Source of the DNA: Gonatopus flavifemur
Lineage: Eukaryota > Arthropoda > Insecta > Hymenoptera > Dryinidae
Length of the DNA stretch: 64,000 nt
Direction of reading: 5' to 3'
Assembly: GCA_018340375.1 (NCBI GenBank)
Contig: JAFFJZ010000002.1
Span: 18,122,001-18,186,000 of the forward strand
This document shows positions 34,457 through 44,831 of the stretch, one piece after another. A program made the position numbers and the translations under genes. The number at the start of each line of letters is the position of its first letter. Position 1 is the first letter of the stretch. Below the pieces are notes generated by a model, which saw only the letters and a list, made by a program, of their open reading frames with translations, was not told where the DNA came from and did not search any database.

Positions 34457-35218
34457 CCCATGTAACACAGAATATTCTGAGAATATTCTCACAACATCCG
34501 TGAAACGTACTGTATCGAATATTCTTAAAAAAAGCGTAGAAGCTTCGTAAATATTCATAGAAGATTCTGAAAACATTTGAATGGGACTGTTTCGAATATT
34601 CTAGGAACATTCGTACAATATGCGTACAAAGTTTGTAGGGAGATTGATAAACAGCGCATGCGCAAGCATCTCAATGACATGAATTCAGTAATGGTGGATA
34701 ATGTTGTTGACAGGCTACAGACCCTTGGATAATATATTATTTTAACTTGTATTTGGGGAAAGAGAAATTCATAAATGTGCATTTTAATATCCCGAATGTT
34801 TTGAGAGCGTCATGCGTGAAAAATAATCTTCAAAAGTGTAATAAAATTTGAAGAAATATCGTATATATTATGATGGTTTGTTGTGATCATAAGTATCTCA
34901 CCCATCCATATGAATCCATGATATTGCTAAGAATCCATGATGACAGATGTTATTGATTGGAAGAATTGATTGTGAATTAGTTTTCGGTTACATGCAAAAG
35001 TTATATTGGCAAGAATTTCTATTTTAACAGGATTTTTTCATAATATTCCCACAATATGCGTGGCATAATATTCTGAGAATATTTGAAACAGTCTCATTCA
35101 AACATCCTGAGAATGTGCGTAGAATATATTCGCACGTAATAAGAATCTCCTTAGAATATTCGAATATCCTCAACGTATATTCTTAGAACATTCTCAGAAC
35201 GTGCTTGTGTTACCTGGG
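34457..35218. repeat. GAATATTC-word array element
   Basis: Inverted ends CCCATGTAACACAGAAT and GTGCTTGTGTTACCTGGG. Dense words GAATATTC, GAGAATATTC, GAACATTC on both strands cluster in the two halves (34468-34630 and 35030-35200) around an AT-rich centre. Open frames here are word translations. A fragment of the same kind lies at 7.9-8.0 kb. Confidence 0.75.
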
Positions 35219-35639
35219 CATGTGCAATCGATGTTCGATGCTACAACTTCACGCTCAACTAAACAGTAATGAATGTCAAGCAATCAAAATTTTTGCTGCT
35301 TTGGGAAATTATTCCTAAAGACAACATCAACAACCTTCATAATATAACAAAAACTTTTTTATTGTTGAATCGAATTCATATTGTTGTTTAGTAAGAATGA
35401 TCATGCCCATTCCGCGGAATAGATGATTTGTGTGGTGGAATCAATTATGCGACCATTCACTGTTTGGTACGAATAACAATGCTTGGGTAATTGAATGAAA
35501 TACAAATTTAGTAAAATCAATTTGACTTGTTATGGTGACATGAACTGTATGTGCATTCGGTTTCTAATACTAAACATTTGGTCTGTCCATATTTCACTAA
35601 ATCGTTAAGTACGAGATACCATTGGTTTGATTGATATCA

Positions 35640-36759
35640 CACTGTAAAAAAAAACTGGAAATTTACTGTGCAACTGGACTGGAAATTTCCAGTGCTAGTA
35701 CTGGAATATGGATATTCCAGTACATGTACAGAGATTTTGTTGTTACGTTACTGAAAATTTACCAAGCATAACTGAAAATTCAGTCATTGTACTGGAATTT
35801 TCAAGTTTGAGATGATGTACTGAAATTTTGCCATGATTTCGCGAAAATTTTACCGGCTCGTACTACAATTTTATAGTTCTTGTGCACCAAAAAAAAATAT
35901 TCCCTCAAAAAGGATTTGAGAAAAAATTTGGAATTTAGAAAAAAAAACCTAATCGTTGGTATACTGGAATTATACAGGTTTTTAACTGCAATTCTCAGGT
36001 TTTGTGATGGAATTTTCCAGTTACTATGCAATTGAATTATACAGGTTTTGAACTGCAATTTTCAGGTCGTGTGATGGAATTTTCCAGTTGCTATGCAACG
36101 GAATTTAATCACTGTTGCACTGAAATTTTCCACTTCTATTAGACTTCGTCATTTCTGGCAGGAAAAATTTCAAGTCTTTATATTAAAAATTTCCTGATTG
36201 AGATTTTGAATAATAATTGTAATTGTAGCCAATGAAATTGATATATGAGGTTTTTCCAAGACTTATCCTCTTGTGTTCTAGATATGAAGCATATGTAGTA
36301 ACCCAAGCTGGCCTTCCAACATGTCGCGCTATAGCTCATCGGTTAGGTCTTAGGTTTCAGTTGGTAGGCAGGTAGAAAAGTGTGGGTTCAAATCCTGTTA
36401 GGTAGACATGAGTTTCTGTCCATCCAAATGAACGATCAAAAGTTTCTCAATCATCTTCGAACACAAGGACCCTGCAAAATCACTTTGCGTGAGCAATTTT
36501 TTTTCAATTTTCATGGATATTTTCAGCATTAAGTTTCCAGTACATGTCCTGGAAAAGTCCAGCTCGTGTACTGAAAAATTCCAGTACCGAGGCTCAGAAA
36601 ATTTCCAGTTTTGATGCGGGAATTCCATAACGTTTGCACTGAATTTTTGCAGTACAAATGTGCTGAAATTTTCCGGTACATGTACAGGTTAATGACTTCC
36701 AGTACATGTGCTGGAATTTTCCGGTGAAATTTTTTTACAACTATTCAGTTTTCTCCGTG
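35640..36759. repeat. CTGGAATTTTCCAG-word array element, 1.1 kb
   Basis: Starts CACTGTAAAAAAAAACTGG and ends AGTTTTCTCCGTG. In between are about twenty-five units such as CTGGAAATTTCCAGT, GTACTGGAATTTTC, GGAATTTTCCAGT, CCAGTACATGTAC. A tRNA-like module sits at 36332-36395 between two clusters. Confidence 0.75.
36332..36395 (+). other. tRNA-like pol III box pair in array element
   Basis: TAGCTCATCGG (A box) and GGGTTCAAATCC (B box), with GGTTAGGTCTTAGG and GGTAGGCAGGTAG between. Close in style to the module at 34369-34434. No acceptor stem recognised. Confidence 0.5.
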
Positions 36760-36852
36760 TGATGAGACCAATCAATGAGAGCACAATTCTAAAAGTAATG
36801 AGTGAATTTTACTTTTGGGAGCAGAACTTCCGTTGGTTAGAGCCATAAGATA

Positions 36853-36935
36853 ATTAATCTTGAGGGGGTGAGTTTCCGTTTCAATAATTTCTACCTTTAC
36901 CACCGTTATATTCCCTCCTGATACTTCTTGATCTG
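36853..36935. repeat. right member of an inverted pair
   Basis: Reverse complement of 32453-32525 with small gaps. See that entry. Confidence 0.65.
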
Positions 36936-37513
36936 AAGGCGTTAGTGGTCAACTTTTGACGATGGATTTATACATTACGGTTCCAGAGGGTTAACTCTGA
37001 TTCTAATAACTAAAAAAATTGAAAAAGTACGTTCCTTGCTGGTAATGAAACTTTTTGGATCTAAGCTTCCGACTTGAGCCAAGCTGGGCTACTCTGGGGC
37101 AAGATAGGGCCTTAGATGGTCCAAATTTCAAAAGATAAAAGTTTTAGCCAAGTCAGGGCGAGCGAAGTTCTATCACTGAAAAAATTGGTAGTATTTATTG
37201 AATTATGTACGATGTTCAGTTGAATAGGTGATGTGAAATGTACAAATATAAGCAGAAATGTGAATATGAATAGCATTCTTCACTCCAAAAAATACGAAGT
37301 CTGGAAGAATATTCCAAAGAAAAATGCATCGAGCGTTTAAACATTTAAAGATTCATCGTACATTCTATGAACTTGAATTTGAATCCATTGATTCTCCATT
37401 TGGCCTAAGAAATTATGTTGCTGATATCTGGATAGCTAAGAATCAGTTACGATAGCAAATTCGTAGATGGATACAAAAATAGGATTGAAATATTTTCATT
37501 CGTTTCAATCCTA

Positions 37514-37815
37514 CACAGAAACACCGGGTCTATTAATATTGAGGAAAAATTTACCAACGATTAGAAAAATGACTGTCAATTTAGGGAAAAAGGGGATCGC
37601 TGACAAATATTCGTTGTGAGTCTACCAAAAATTCGTAGTCAAAATATTAACAGTTGATAGTTCCATTGGTATTTTTCACAGTGAAACTATCAATTGTTAA
37701 TATATCGACTACGAATTTTTAGTAGACTCACTACGAATATTTTTCAGCGATCCTCGTTTTTCCCAAATTGACAGTCATTTTCCTAAATATCAATAGACCC
37801 GATCTTTTCAAGATT
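37514..37815. repeat. 300-bp inverted-repeat element
   Basis: The left arm (ACCGGGTCTATTAATATTGA, AAATGACTGTCAATTTAGGG, AATATTCGTTGTGAGTCTAC) pairs with the right arm (GTAGACTCACTACGAATATT, CCCAAATTGACAGTCATTTT, AATAGACCCG). The centre holds TTAACAGTTGATAGT and ACTATCAATTGTTAA. The left terminus is CACAGAAAC after TA; the right end runs into a fragment of an AGCT-word element (37816-37902). Confidence 0.75.
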
Positions 37816-38024
37816 TTTCGCTATCCAAGTATCAAGTACACGAATTAGCTACCACAGCCAATTCTAAGCTACCATAGTGGATTATTTTTTTATTCCCGTG
37901 TTGAACAGAGAAGGAATTATCCTCCTTTGCACGAATGTTAGATTTGAATGTTTTCGAATGTTAGATGATTAAAAGATGTTTTGGGTTTCGACATGGGAAT
38001 CGAATCAATTGAATCCACATAGTC

Positions 38025-38268
38025 CACTGAGAAAAGAGTTTATCTGTATTTGATAAAGCTTACTTTGGACACGGCGGAATAAATATTTTTTCCACATAAA
38101 CTTGGCTTATTGACTACAAATAAAATTAATTAACTGTCCAAAAAACTCATGACATTTTTTAACTGTTAATAAACCTTATATGATGAGTCATGTTTGTATG
38201 CAATAAATATTTATTTCGCCGTATCCAAAACAAAATTCATTAAATCCAAATAAACTCTTCTCTCAGCG
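38025..38268. repeat. MITE, CACTGAGAAAAGAGTTTAT ends
   Basis: Left CACTGAGAAAAGAGTTTATC and right AATAAACTCTTCTCTCAGCG. The inner pair GGCGGAATAAATATTTTTTC against AATAAATATTTATTTCGCCG is strong. Confidence 0.75.
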
Positions 38269-40004
38269 CAACAATTCCAGAATATTACTGGGACATCATC
38301 CACATATTATGTTGTAATATTGCAGGAATATTTTTAGACATCGCTCTGGTGTTGTCAATGAAATTTGTTTATTGTCTGCGGAAATTTTTCATTAGGGATT
38401 CAGAATTAGAAATTGAATTATTGCTTTTTATATATCGTTCAAGACTCTTAAGGCAAGGGAGGCTCGAAAATTGGGAGCTCAACGTTACAGGTTGCTTCCC
38501 ATGATTCGTGGTTTCTCTTGTTTCCTAGTAGCATTCGAAAGCATCCAGCCCAGATACCATGGAATGTCACTTAGTGATATAGTCGCGAGTTCACAGGAGA
38601 AATTCTCCCGATACAGGGAAGGTCTGACTAAATGATATTATGTAGGCGAGTCTGTCCCCTATGTGCCAGCAAAATAGTAATTTCTTATATAACTTTTCTC
38701 TTCGAGGGTCTTTTGAGCATTCAGAAACCATGCTTGATTACACAAAGAACGTGCAAATAACGTCTCAGGATGTTCTGAGAACGTCACATGTATGTCTCAG
38801 GTTCACGCAAGTGAAATATGAACTTGAATTCCAATCCAATCACGTTACTGAGTTTTGATTTGCTGGTGTGTGTCTTACATCAGTTATAGCAAAATCTGTG
38901 AATCCGTCTCATTTCTGGTTGATTTCCTGTGTTGATAACACGTTGAGTTTATATTCCTTCATACGGCAAGTAAAACTGTCAGTGTAAAGTCTCAAAGTGG
39001 TGAATCTGAATAATAAAATATCTTATTGCTCGATTGGATACATTTTCCTGCACTTAAAAGTGTACATGGTGCATTATTCATTTATTCAATATCAAGTGCA
39101 CTTTTAATTTTCTCCCAATCTCATAATGGAGATAAGATTGTATAAGTCAAGGGGAATTTTGTAGGCATGCGATTTTTATTCCATCAATTTTCTATGCCAA
39201 GAAATGGAGGCAAGTTCTTAAGTGGTGCAATATTGGCACACTGACCCTTCGTATAATTTGTCAGAAAAGGTTTGGCTCGAGTTGCATCGTCAGGGGTCGC
39301 TGGTATCTCCATCAGGATATTTCTGATAGTTCAGTATCATAAAGGAGATATATTAGGTTGATACAAGAATATTTTCGTTTTTTCATATTTACACTGAAAA
39401 AAAAAATCAGCTACTGCGATCCGGCTAAATTCTTGGTTGCGTGCTTTTGAATGAATCAACAAAAGAATTTGATGGATTATCAAGAATGTTATTGTTGCAT
39501 AAAAATTATTTTCGTTGGTGGAACTAAATCAGATGGAAGAATTTGTTTAGAATTTGTTTGTTTTGAGGTGTTGTATTCGTATTATTTTCACACGTTATCA
39601 AAATATTTAGCCGGCTTTGAGGATTGAAAACCGGAATTATTCTTCTACCAACCTATTATATATATTCTTATGACAACGGTTTGCTCACCTCTTCAAAGTT
39701 GGTAACTTTTAATACAGTCAATATACTTCGGTGTATAAATTATTGTTTATTAGATGTCATAGAATGTCTATAATGAACCATATTATCACATTCTCATTCC
39801 AATTATGTAATCATGTTCATGAATTAATGTATTGTTCGTTGAAAGACAACACAATGCAGTTAGCATATAAGAGGTAATGGCGAAATTCAAATTCTGGCAT
39901 ATGAACTATAATAAGTCTCTATCGAAAGCAGTTTCAACCAACTTGGAACTCATGAAGCCTCAACCAATAGTACTAATTCCGTTTACATCTTCATACACAG
40001 GGAC
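38269..40004. other. AT-rich sequence, no recognised gene
   Basis: Isolated repeat-like scraps only (GCCCAGATACCATGG near 38549; CTGAAAAAAAAAATCAGC near 39395). No exon model could be supported. Confidence 0.45.
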
Positions 40005-40303
40005 CACCCAGTGAACAATTTATCGTGAGGAGCTCTTGAAGATCTCCGAAATATGTGTAAGAGGTCAGATAGACCTTCCAGAAAGTTAACATAAGGATAT
40101 CAGAGTGTTATCAGATGCGTCGATTTCTGAGGAAAATAAAAGATTGCCAAAATGTTATCCAAACGAACTCTTTGAGAGTATTCTTTTCTGAGATCTCAGA
40201 AGAATGATACCATTCGGATATCAATATGATAAAATCGACAGAACTCTTTCAAAATACCTTGTAAGAGCTCTTCCTCTTGTAAGTGTCCTCTCGTCACTGG
40301 GTG
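40005..40303. repeat. CACCCAGTGA-ended element with AAGAGCTCTT words
   Basis: Ends CACCCAGTGA and TCACTGGGTG. Interior words GGAGCTCTTGAAGATCTCC, GAGATCTCAGAAG, AAGAGCTCTTCCTCTTG and GGATATC in both orientations. No gene. Confidence 0.6.
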
Positions 40304-40819
40304 CACTTTGGTCTCCAATAATTGATTGACGCAACTGAGAAAACTCGATCAAATGTGTTCTGGATTACATTAGTATACTATCTTTGAATCTCTTCAAATC
40401 AATCTGCGATATGCACCTTTTGAAATTCTTCTATTCAATTCCGCGTTCATATATCCACACTGTTGAGTAATATTTTCACACATAAAGCAATATCAAATAT
40501 TATACCATACACATCACGCAGTTGTATCATATCGAAACATAATTATAACACCTCCTTTGGATCTCGCTATTATAACTTCTAAGAATTATTTCTATTCAAC
40601 TTTTCACGAAATCATAGTTTTTGAAACCGGGAATGCATAATCAGTAACAATGTAATTTCCTCATCGATAATCAGCGAAAGTTTATTGAAAACATTATTAC
40701 AATTATACTGAATTCATTTATGGTTGAACGATATTCCTTTCACCAATTCAATTACAGTTGAACAATTTTCATAAATGTACCTACATGATGAGAAATATAT
40801 GGAACCACTATGAACACTG

Positions 40820-41338
40820 CACATGACTCTGGTGAAAATTTCATCACGATCGAATAATACGAACAAAAGACATACACGTTCGCAAATTTGTTACATACAC
40901 ACAGACAAATAGACAGACAAAAAGGAACCTGATTTCCTGTTTTTTTACACCCCCCAATTCCAATGTGCCTGAAATTTCTTTAATATAACTAACATCTCGT
41001 AAATCGAATATACTCAGAGGTCCAAGACATTCGGATAATATGGACATGGGGAAGGCATGCTTGAAAAAAAATACAGATTCCAATAGAAAATTTTCCACAG
41101 TTTTCAACCGATTTGGATAAAACTTATATGGGACCACTATCGGGTCATGACTAAAACGTGGGTGAAGTTTGATCGGATTCGGATAATAGGAGGCAAAGAT
41201 ACACGCGTACGCAAAATGTTCATTTTTTGTCAGAGTTCTTCTCATCCACCCAATTCTTCTAAATAAATCAGGTTGAAACTCATATGGGACCACTATCACC
41301 CTAGTCCACAACTGTGATGAAAATTTCGAGACGATCGG
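40820..41338. other. decayed repeat with ACAGACAAATAGACAGAC tract
   Basis: Recurrent phrases GAAAATTTCATCACGATCG, GGGACCACTATC and GATGAAAATTTCGAGACGAT, plus an ACAGACA-type simple tract near 40900. A 155-codon minus-strand frame (41311-40844) is rich in low-complexity and repeat-derived sequence and shows no domain. Probably remnant of a longer transposon into which the TTAA elements inserted. Confidence 0.4.
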
Positions 41339-41342
41339 TTAA

Positions 41343-41677
41343 GAGGATACCAGCGAATAGGTGGCTCCATCTGGTGGCAGTTTTGTTTGCACAAAAATAC
41401 TCGAAACTGGACTTATAAAAAGGTCTGAAATTTTCAGGGATGAATCCTTGAAGGTTAATCTAGGTCTGTACAGAGCCGGAATTTTGAATTTCGAAAAAAA
41501 GGGGAAAACATTTTTTTGCTTCTTTTCGAAATTCAAAATTCCGGCTCTGTACAGACCTAGATTAACCTTCAAGGATTCATCCCTGAAAATTTCAGACCAT
41601 TTTATAAGTCCAGTTTCGAGTATTTTTGTGCAAACAAAACTGCCACCAGATGGAGCTACCTATTCGCTGGTAGCCTC
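41343..41677. mobile_element. TTAA-flanked hairpin element
   Basis: TTAA at 41339-41342 and 41678-41681 encloses 335 bp whose arms (GAGGATACCAGCGAATAGGT onward, about 155 bp each) are almost perfectly complementary; GAATTTTGAATTTCG pairs with CGAAATTCAAAATTC at the centre. TTAA targets are typical of piggyBac-like transposases. Overlapping frames on both strands encode almost the same peptide because the DNA is a palindrome; they are not genes. Confidence 0.9.
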
Positions 41678-41681
41678 TTAA

Positions 41682-41774
41682 GTGGATACCAGCGTTTGTC
41701 TCGGACCTTTCTTTCTATCGTATAGGTTAGTCCTCTTCTAACCAATGTGCTCTGATGGTAACGCTGGTATCCTC
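41682..41774. mobile_element. second TTAA-flanked element sharing a TTAA
   Basis: GTGGATACCAGCG and CGCTGGTATCCTC ends, with TTAA at 41678-41681 (shared with the neighbouring element) and 41775-41778. 93 bp; the interior differs from its neighbour. Same terminal family. Confidence 0.85.
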
Positions 41775-41810
41775 TTAAGCAGAACGAGAGATATGTGCGT
41801 ACGAAACTTA

Positions 41811-41822
41811 GGGGGGGGGGGG
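41811..41822. repeat. poly-G run of 12
   Basis: A homopolymer followed by a CACAGACAGACAGACAGACA simple tract. Such runs are prone to length error in sequencing. Confidence 0.9.
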
Positions 41823-41973
41823 CACAGCCACACAGACAGACAGACAGACACGGTGACACAATTGTTCCCCGACTCCTGAGGAACATTTTGGTCTAGGAGA
41901 TTTTCAATTTCGGGGCAAGAAAATTTTCGCCTCCTCGAAACGATCACAAAGCTTCCCTCTAAACGAGGAAGCA

Positions 41974-42158
41974 AAATTTAGTTGGGGCAACTGAATTTTA
42001 TAGTTAGACTGACAAAATGCAATCATTTGGACGAACTATTTCTCTATATTTGCTACTATCAAAAAAATTTAGTTGAGGCAACCAAATTTTATAGTCAGGA
42101 TTACTAAATCCAATCATTTGCACGAACTGTTTTTCTATATTCACCACTATCAAAAAAA
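41974..42158. repeat. tandem duplication, unit about 92 bp
   Basis: Two head-to-tail copies: AAATTTAGTTGGGGCAAC and AAATTTAGTTGAGGCAAC start them; GCAATCATTTGGACGAACTA and CCAATCATTTGCACGAACTG lie in the middle; each ends near ACTATCAAAAAAA. Roughly 80 percent identical by eye. Confidence 0.8.
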
Positions 42159-42369
42159 TGAATGAAAAAATACCACTCAAATAATTACTTTTTCGTTCAA
42201 AATTCGTAAACTGCAAAAGGAATGAAAATTCAAATATGTGTTGATTAAATACGTCCTTAAGATTGCACCCTAATATTGATGGAGTTTTCATTCAGTTGTT
42301 CTTCTGAAATGTTATTGGATGAATTTGAAAAATTGTTAAGATTTAGAAAATTTGTCGTTGAATATTCCT

Positions 42370-42484
42370 CAACCATTACAGAACAGAAATTCATATCCAG
42401 GTGGAATCCCAGCTAGAATTTAAACTCCAACGTGGAATCCCAGTTGGAATTGGAAATCCCACATGGAATCCAGTTGGGATTCGG
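42370..42484. repeat. fragment of GGAATCC-word array
   Basis: Words GTGGAATCCCAG, CGTGGAATCCCAGTTGGAA, CATGGAATCCAGTTGGG. It abuts the broken end of the mariner element and resembles 7230-7530. Confidence 0.6.
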
Positions 42485-43712
42485 GCCAGTAGCAGTGATG
42501 CCAGCATTTGGTCGACCGAGTCGATTTTCCCCCTCCATCACGCTCTATACAATCAAATTTCTTTTGTCGGAGGTTTGATTGTGTGTGTGGAATTTCTATA
42601 CAGACAGATGTGATGGAGAGGGAAAATCGACTCGGTCGACCAAATGCTGGCATCACTGGCCAGTAGTCGCTGGGGGCTAAATCTGGTGAATACGGAGGGG
42701 TGGGGAAGCCAATCAAAGCCCAACTCGTTGAATTTTGACATTGTTTTCATGGACTTGTGGCATGGTGCATTGTCTTGGTGAGAAAGGATTTTTTTCTTCT
42801 TCATGTGCGGTCGTTTTGCTGCGATCTCCTTCTTCAAACGTACGAACAAGTCAATATAATAATCACTGTTGATTCGATTTACCTTTTTCCAGGTAGTCAA
42901 TGAAAATCACGCCATGTGTATCCCAAAAAAACAGACGCCATGACTTTGCCAGCAGACCGCTGCGTTTTTGGACGCTTCGGGTGGCTTTCACCAGCCATGC
43001 GCCACTCGGATGATTGCCGATTCGACTCCGGAGTGAAATGATGTATCCATATTTCATCCATGGTCACGTATCGACGCAGGAAATCCTTTTTATTGCGAGT
43101 CAATAGCGATAAACAGCTCTTTGAATCGTCGACTCGGTGCTGTTTTTGTTCCACCGAAAGCAATCGCGGCACCCACTTGGAAAAAACCTTTTTCATGCTC
43201 AATTTTTCATGAAAGATTGTAAATACGCTTCCAGATGACATATGTGTCATTTCTGCAATCTCACGAACCTTCACTTTGCGATTTTTCATTACGATTTTTA
43301 ACACTTCACTCGCATTTTCCGGTGTAACGGCTTCCAAAGGCCTACCCGAACGTTTCGCATCGTTTGTGTCCGTACGACCACGTTTAAACCCAGCATACCA
43401 ACGACAAATCGTTGGTTTGGATGGAGAGGAGTCCGGGTAACGTTTTTCAAGCCATTGCTGGGCTTCTACGGTGTTTTTACCCATTAAAAAACAACGTTTT
43501 ATCAACACGCGAAACTCGCTCTTTTCCATTTTTCAAACCAATTACAAAGTGACTTCCCTCTAACCTCGATAACTCTGCTGTCTGTGGTCCGATCGATGTG
43601 AAATTTTCACACGTTTTATGTGAAGGTTCGCACTCTAGGGAGCCGTGGCCAGTTTGGTGCTACCAGCACCATCTCTGGGTTAGTCTCGGCACTTATTGAA
43701 CGATGTGTTAGG
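42485..43712 (-). pseudogene. mariner transposase, frameshifted and truncated
   Basis: Transposases of this family cut and paste DNA at TA sites. ATG at 43529-43527 begins MEKSEFRVLIKRCF. A helix-turn-helix N-terminal half follows (KRSGRP, EMTHMSSGSV), then WVPRLL (the family's WVPHEL linker motif) and TMDEIW with the first catalytic Asp. HQDNAPCH carries the second, and YSPDLAPSDYW the third, 34 residues on (the D,D34D signature of mariner). Frame is lost three times: an extra T in a T7 run at 42925-42931, near 42880, and near 42700. The sequence stops after the third Asp, so roughly the last quarter and one terminal repeat are gone. The remaining end, CCTAACACATCGTTC, is next to TA at 43713-43714. 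A hAT-type element (42493-42658) is inserted in the DDD region. Inactive. Confidence 0.95.
42493..42658. mobile_element. 166-bp hAT MITE inside the mariner, 8-bp TSD
   Basis: Ends CAGTGATGCCAGCATTTGGT and ACCAAATGCTGGCATCACTG, arms about 40 bp (through CGACCGAGTCGATTTTCC). The perfect duplication GCCAGTAG lies at 42485-42492 and 42659-42666. hAT-type by end and duplication length. It contains no coding capacity. Confidence 0.93.
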
Positions 43713-43741
43713 TAGTGACCCACTGGAGGGAGCGTTGGTTG

Positions 43742-43760
43742 CCCCCCCCCCCCGCCCCCC
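43742..43760. repeat. poly-C run (C12 G C6)
   Basis: About 28 bp from the mariner terminus, outside it. A length-unstable tract. Confidence 0.9.
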
Positions 43761-44285
43761 AACCCCTACTTTCTTCTTTCTTCTCCTTTGTGCTAAATTT
43801 GAACCAATCTTCATTCTCCATAGGTCAAATTGAGTAACATTGAAATCTGAAGATCGTAACAGCTCGTTTTTTAGATCACGGCAACACAACATCGATGATA
43901 CCGCCTTGTTGGGGCAAATCATGCTACTAAATTCGCTATAATGTATGAATTACGGGCCTATCTCACCTGCATGGGGCCAAGACTGAGCCGAAATAGGACC
44001 AAGATGCATACACTGCGGTCTGATTTAGTACTCGCACAATTTCGCTGTTCTGAAAACAAAATATTCTCCGAGTGATATTGATTCAATACTGGCCCAAGAC
44101 TTCCTGTATACACAAATTAGTAGCATCTGGAATCCTGTGAACAATCGGTGCAATTTGAGAAACAATAATGCACCTGAATAGCTGAGAGGTTTATCGAAAT
44201 CTAGTAAATCCAACCTTGGCGATGCTGGCCCATTCTTCAACTGGCAATTTCTAAATGGGTTTCCGAACGTTGTGAAATTTGCATA
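43761..44285. other. no recognised gene
   Basis: Phrases such as GGGGCAAATCATGC, GGGGCCAAGACTGAGCC and GCTGGCCCATTC echo 37080-37130 and 56120-56220 (GGGCTC, GGCCAAAAC, GGGCCTTAG); a degraded word-array of the type GGGCCAA is possible. Confidence 0.35.
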
Positions 44286-44470
44286 CACGGAAAAAAATGA
44301 TTTGGTTTATATTTGGAGAGCTAGAAAATTGGCTGTGGTAGCTACTTCTCAGCTGTGGCAACAAAAGTTATTGCTATAGGAGCTGAAATCTAGCTCCTGT
44401 AGCTATCTTTTTCGCTATCCAAACATCAAATACACGAAATAGCTGATACAGCTAATTATTTTTTCCCATG
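44286..44470. repeat. AGCT-word MITE, 185 bp
   Basis: Ends CACGGAAAAAAATGATTTGG and TAATTATTTTTTCCCATG, TA outside both. Words TGGAGAGCTAG, GTAGCTACTT, TCAGCTGTGG, TCTAGCTCC, GTAGCTATC and GCTGATACAGCTAAT. Confidence 0.8.
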
Positions 44471-44603
44471 TAAGTTCAACAGGAATCCCGCAAATTCCTC
44501 CCAAAATTTTTGCCCCTATTCAGAGAAAAGTTCATTACCCGACTCCTAGTTTGAGTCTTCTGGTTTTTGATGAAGATTCGTCAATCCGAGCTGAATGGCC
44601 CTA

Positions 44604-44775
44604 CACGAAAAGAAATGAATTCGCAGTGACAGCAAAAACTTGTATGCTGAGTGCATCGCGCTACTGCAGCTATCATTGTAGCTATATGTACTAACATAGC
44701 TTTTGTGCGTCAAGAAAAAATGATCGCAGAAGAAATGTTGCTAGTGAAGCAATTTTTGTAGCTGTAGTATACATA
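44604..44775. repeat. AGC/GCT-word element, right end unclear
   Basis: Starts CACGAAAAGAAATGAATTCG after TA. It carries GTGACAGCAAAAAC, ACTGCAGCTATCATTGTAGC, GAAGCAATTTTTGTAGCTG. Degraded at the right. Confidence 0.5.
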
Positions 44776-44831
44776 CCTAAAGAGAACGAGATAGCCGCTG
44801 AACATTCAATGTGAATTCAATGAACATTTAA

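Noticed and set aside
40844..41311. 155-codon minus-strand frame, longest after the transposase
   Set aside because: Repeat-derived: recurring GGACCACTATC and ACGATCG phrases and a CAGACA tract; no domain recognised.
41339..41681. Two frames on opposite strands encoding nearly the same peptide
   Set aside because: A direct consequence of the palindromic hairpin element; not a gene pair.
42004..42291. 95-codon minus-strand frame
   Set aside because: It spans the 92-bp tandem duplication; the peptide repeats accordingly and shows no family motif.
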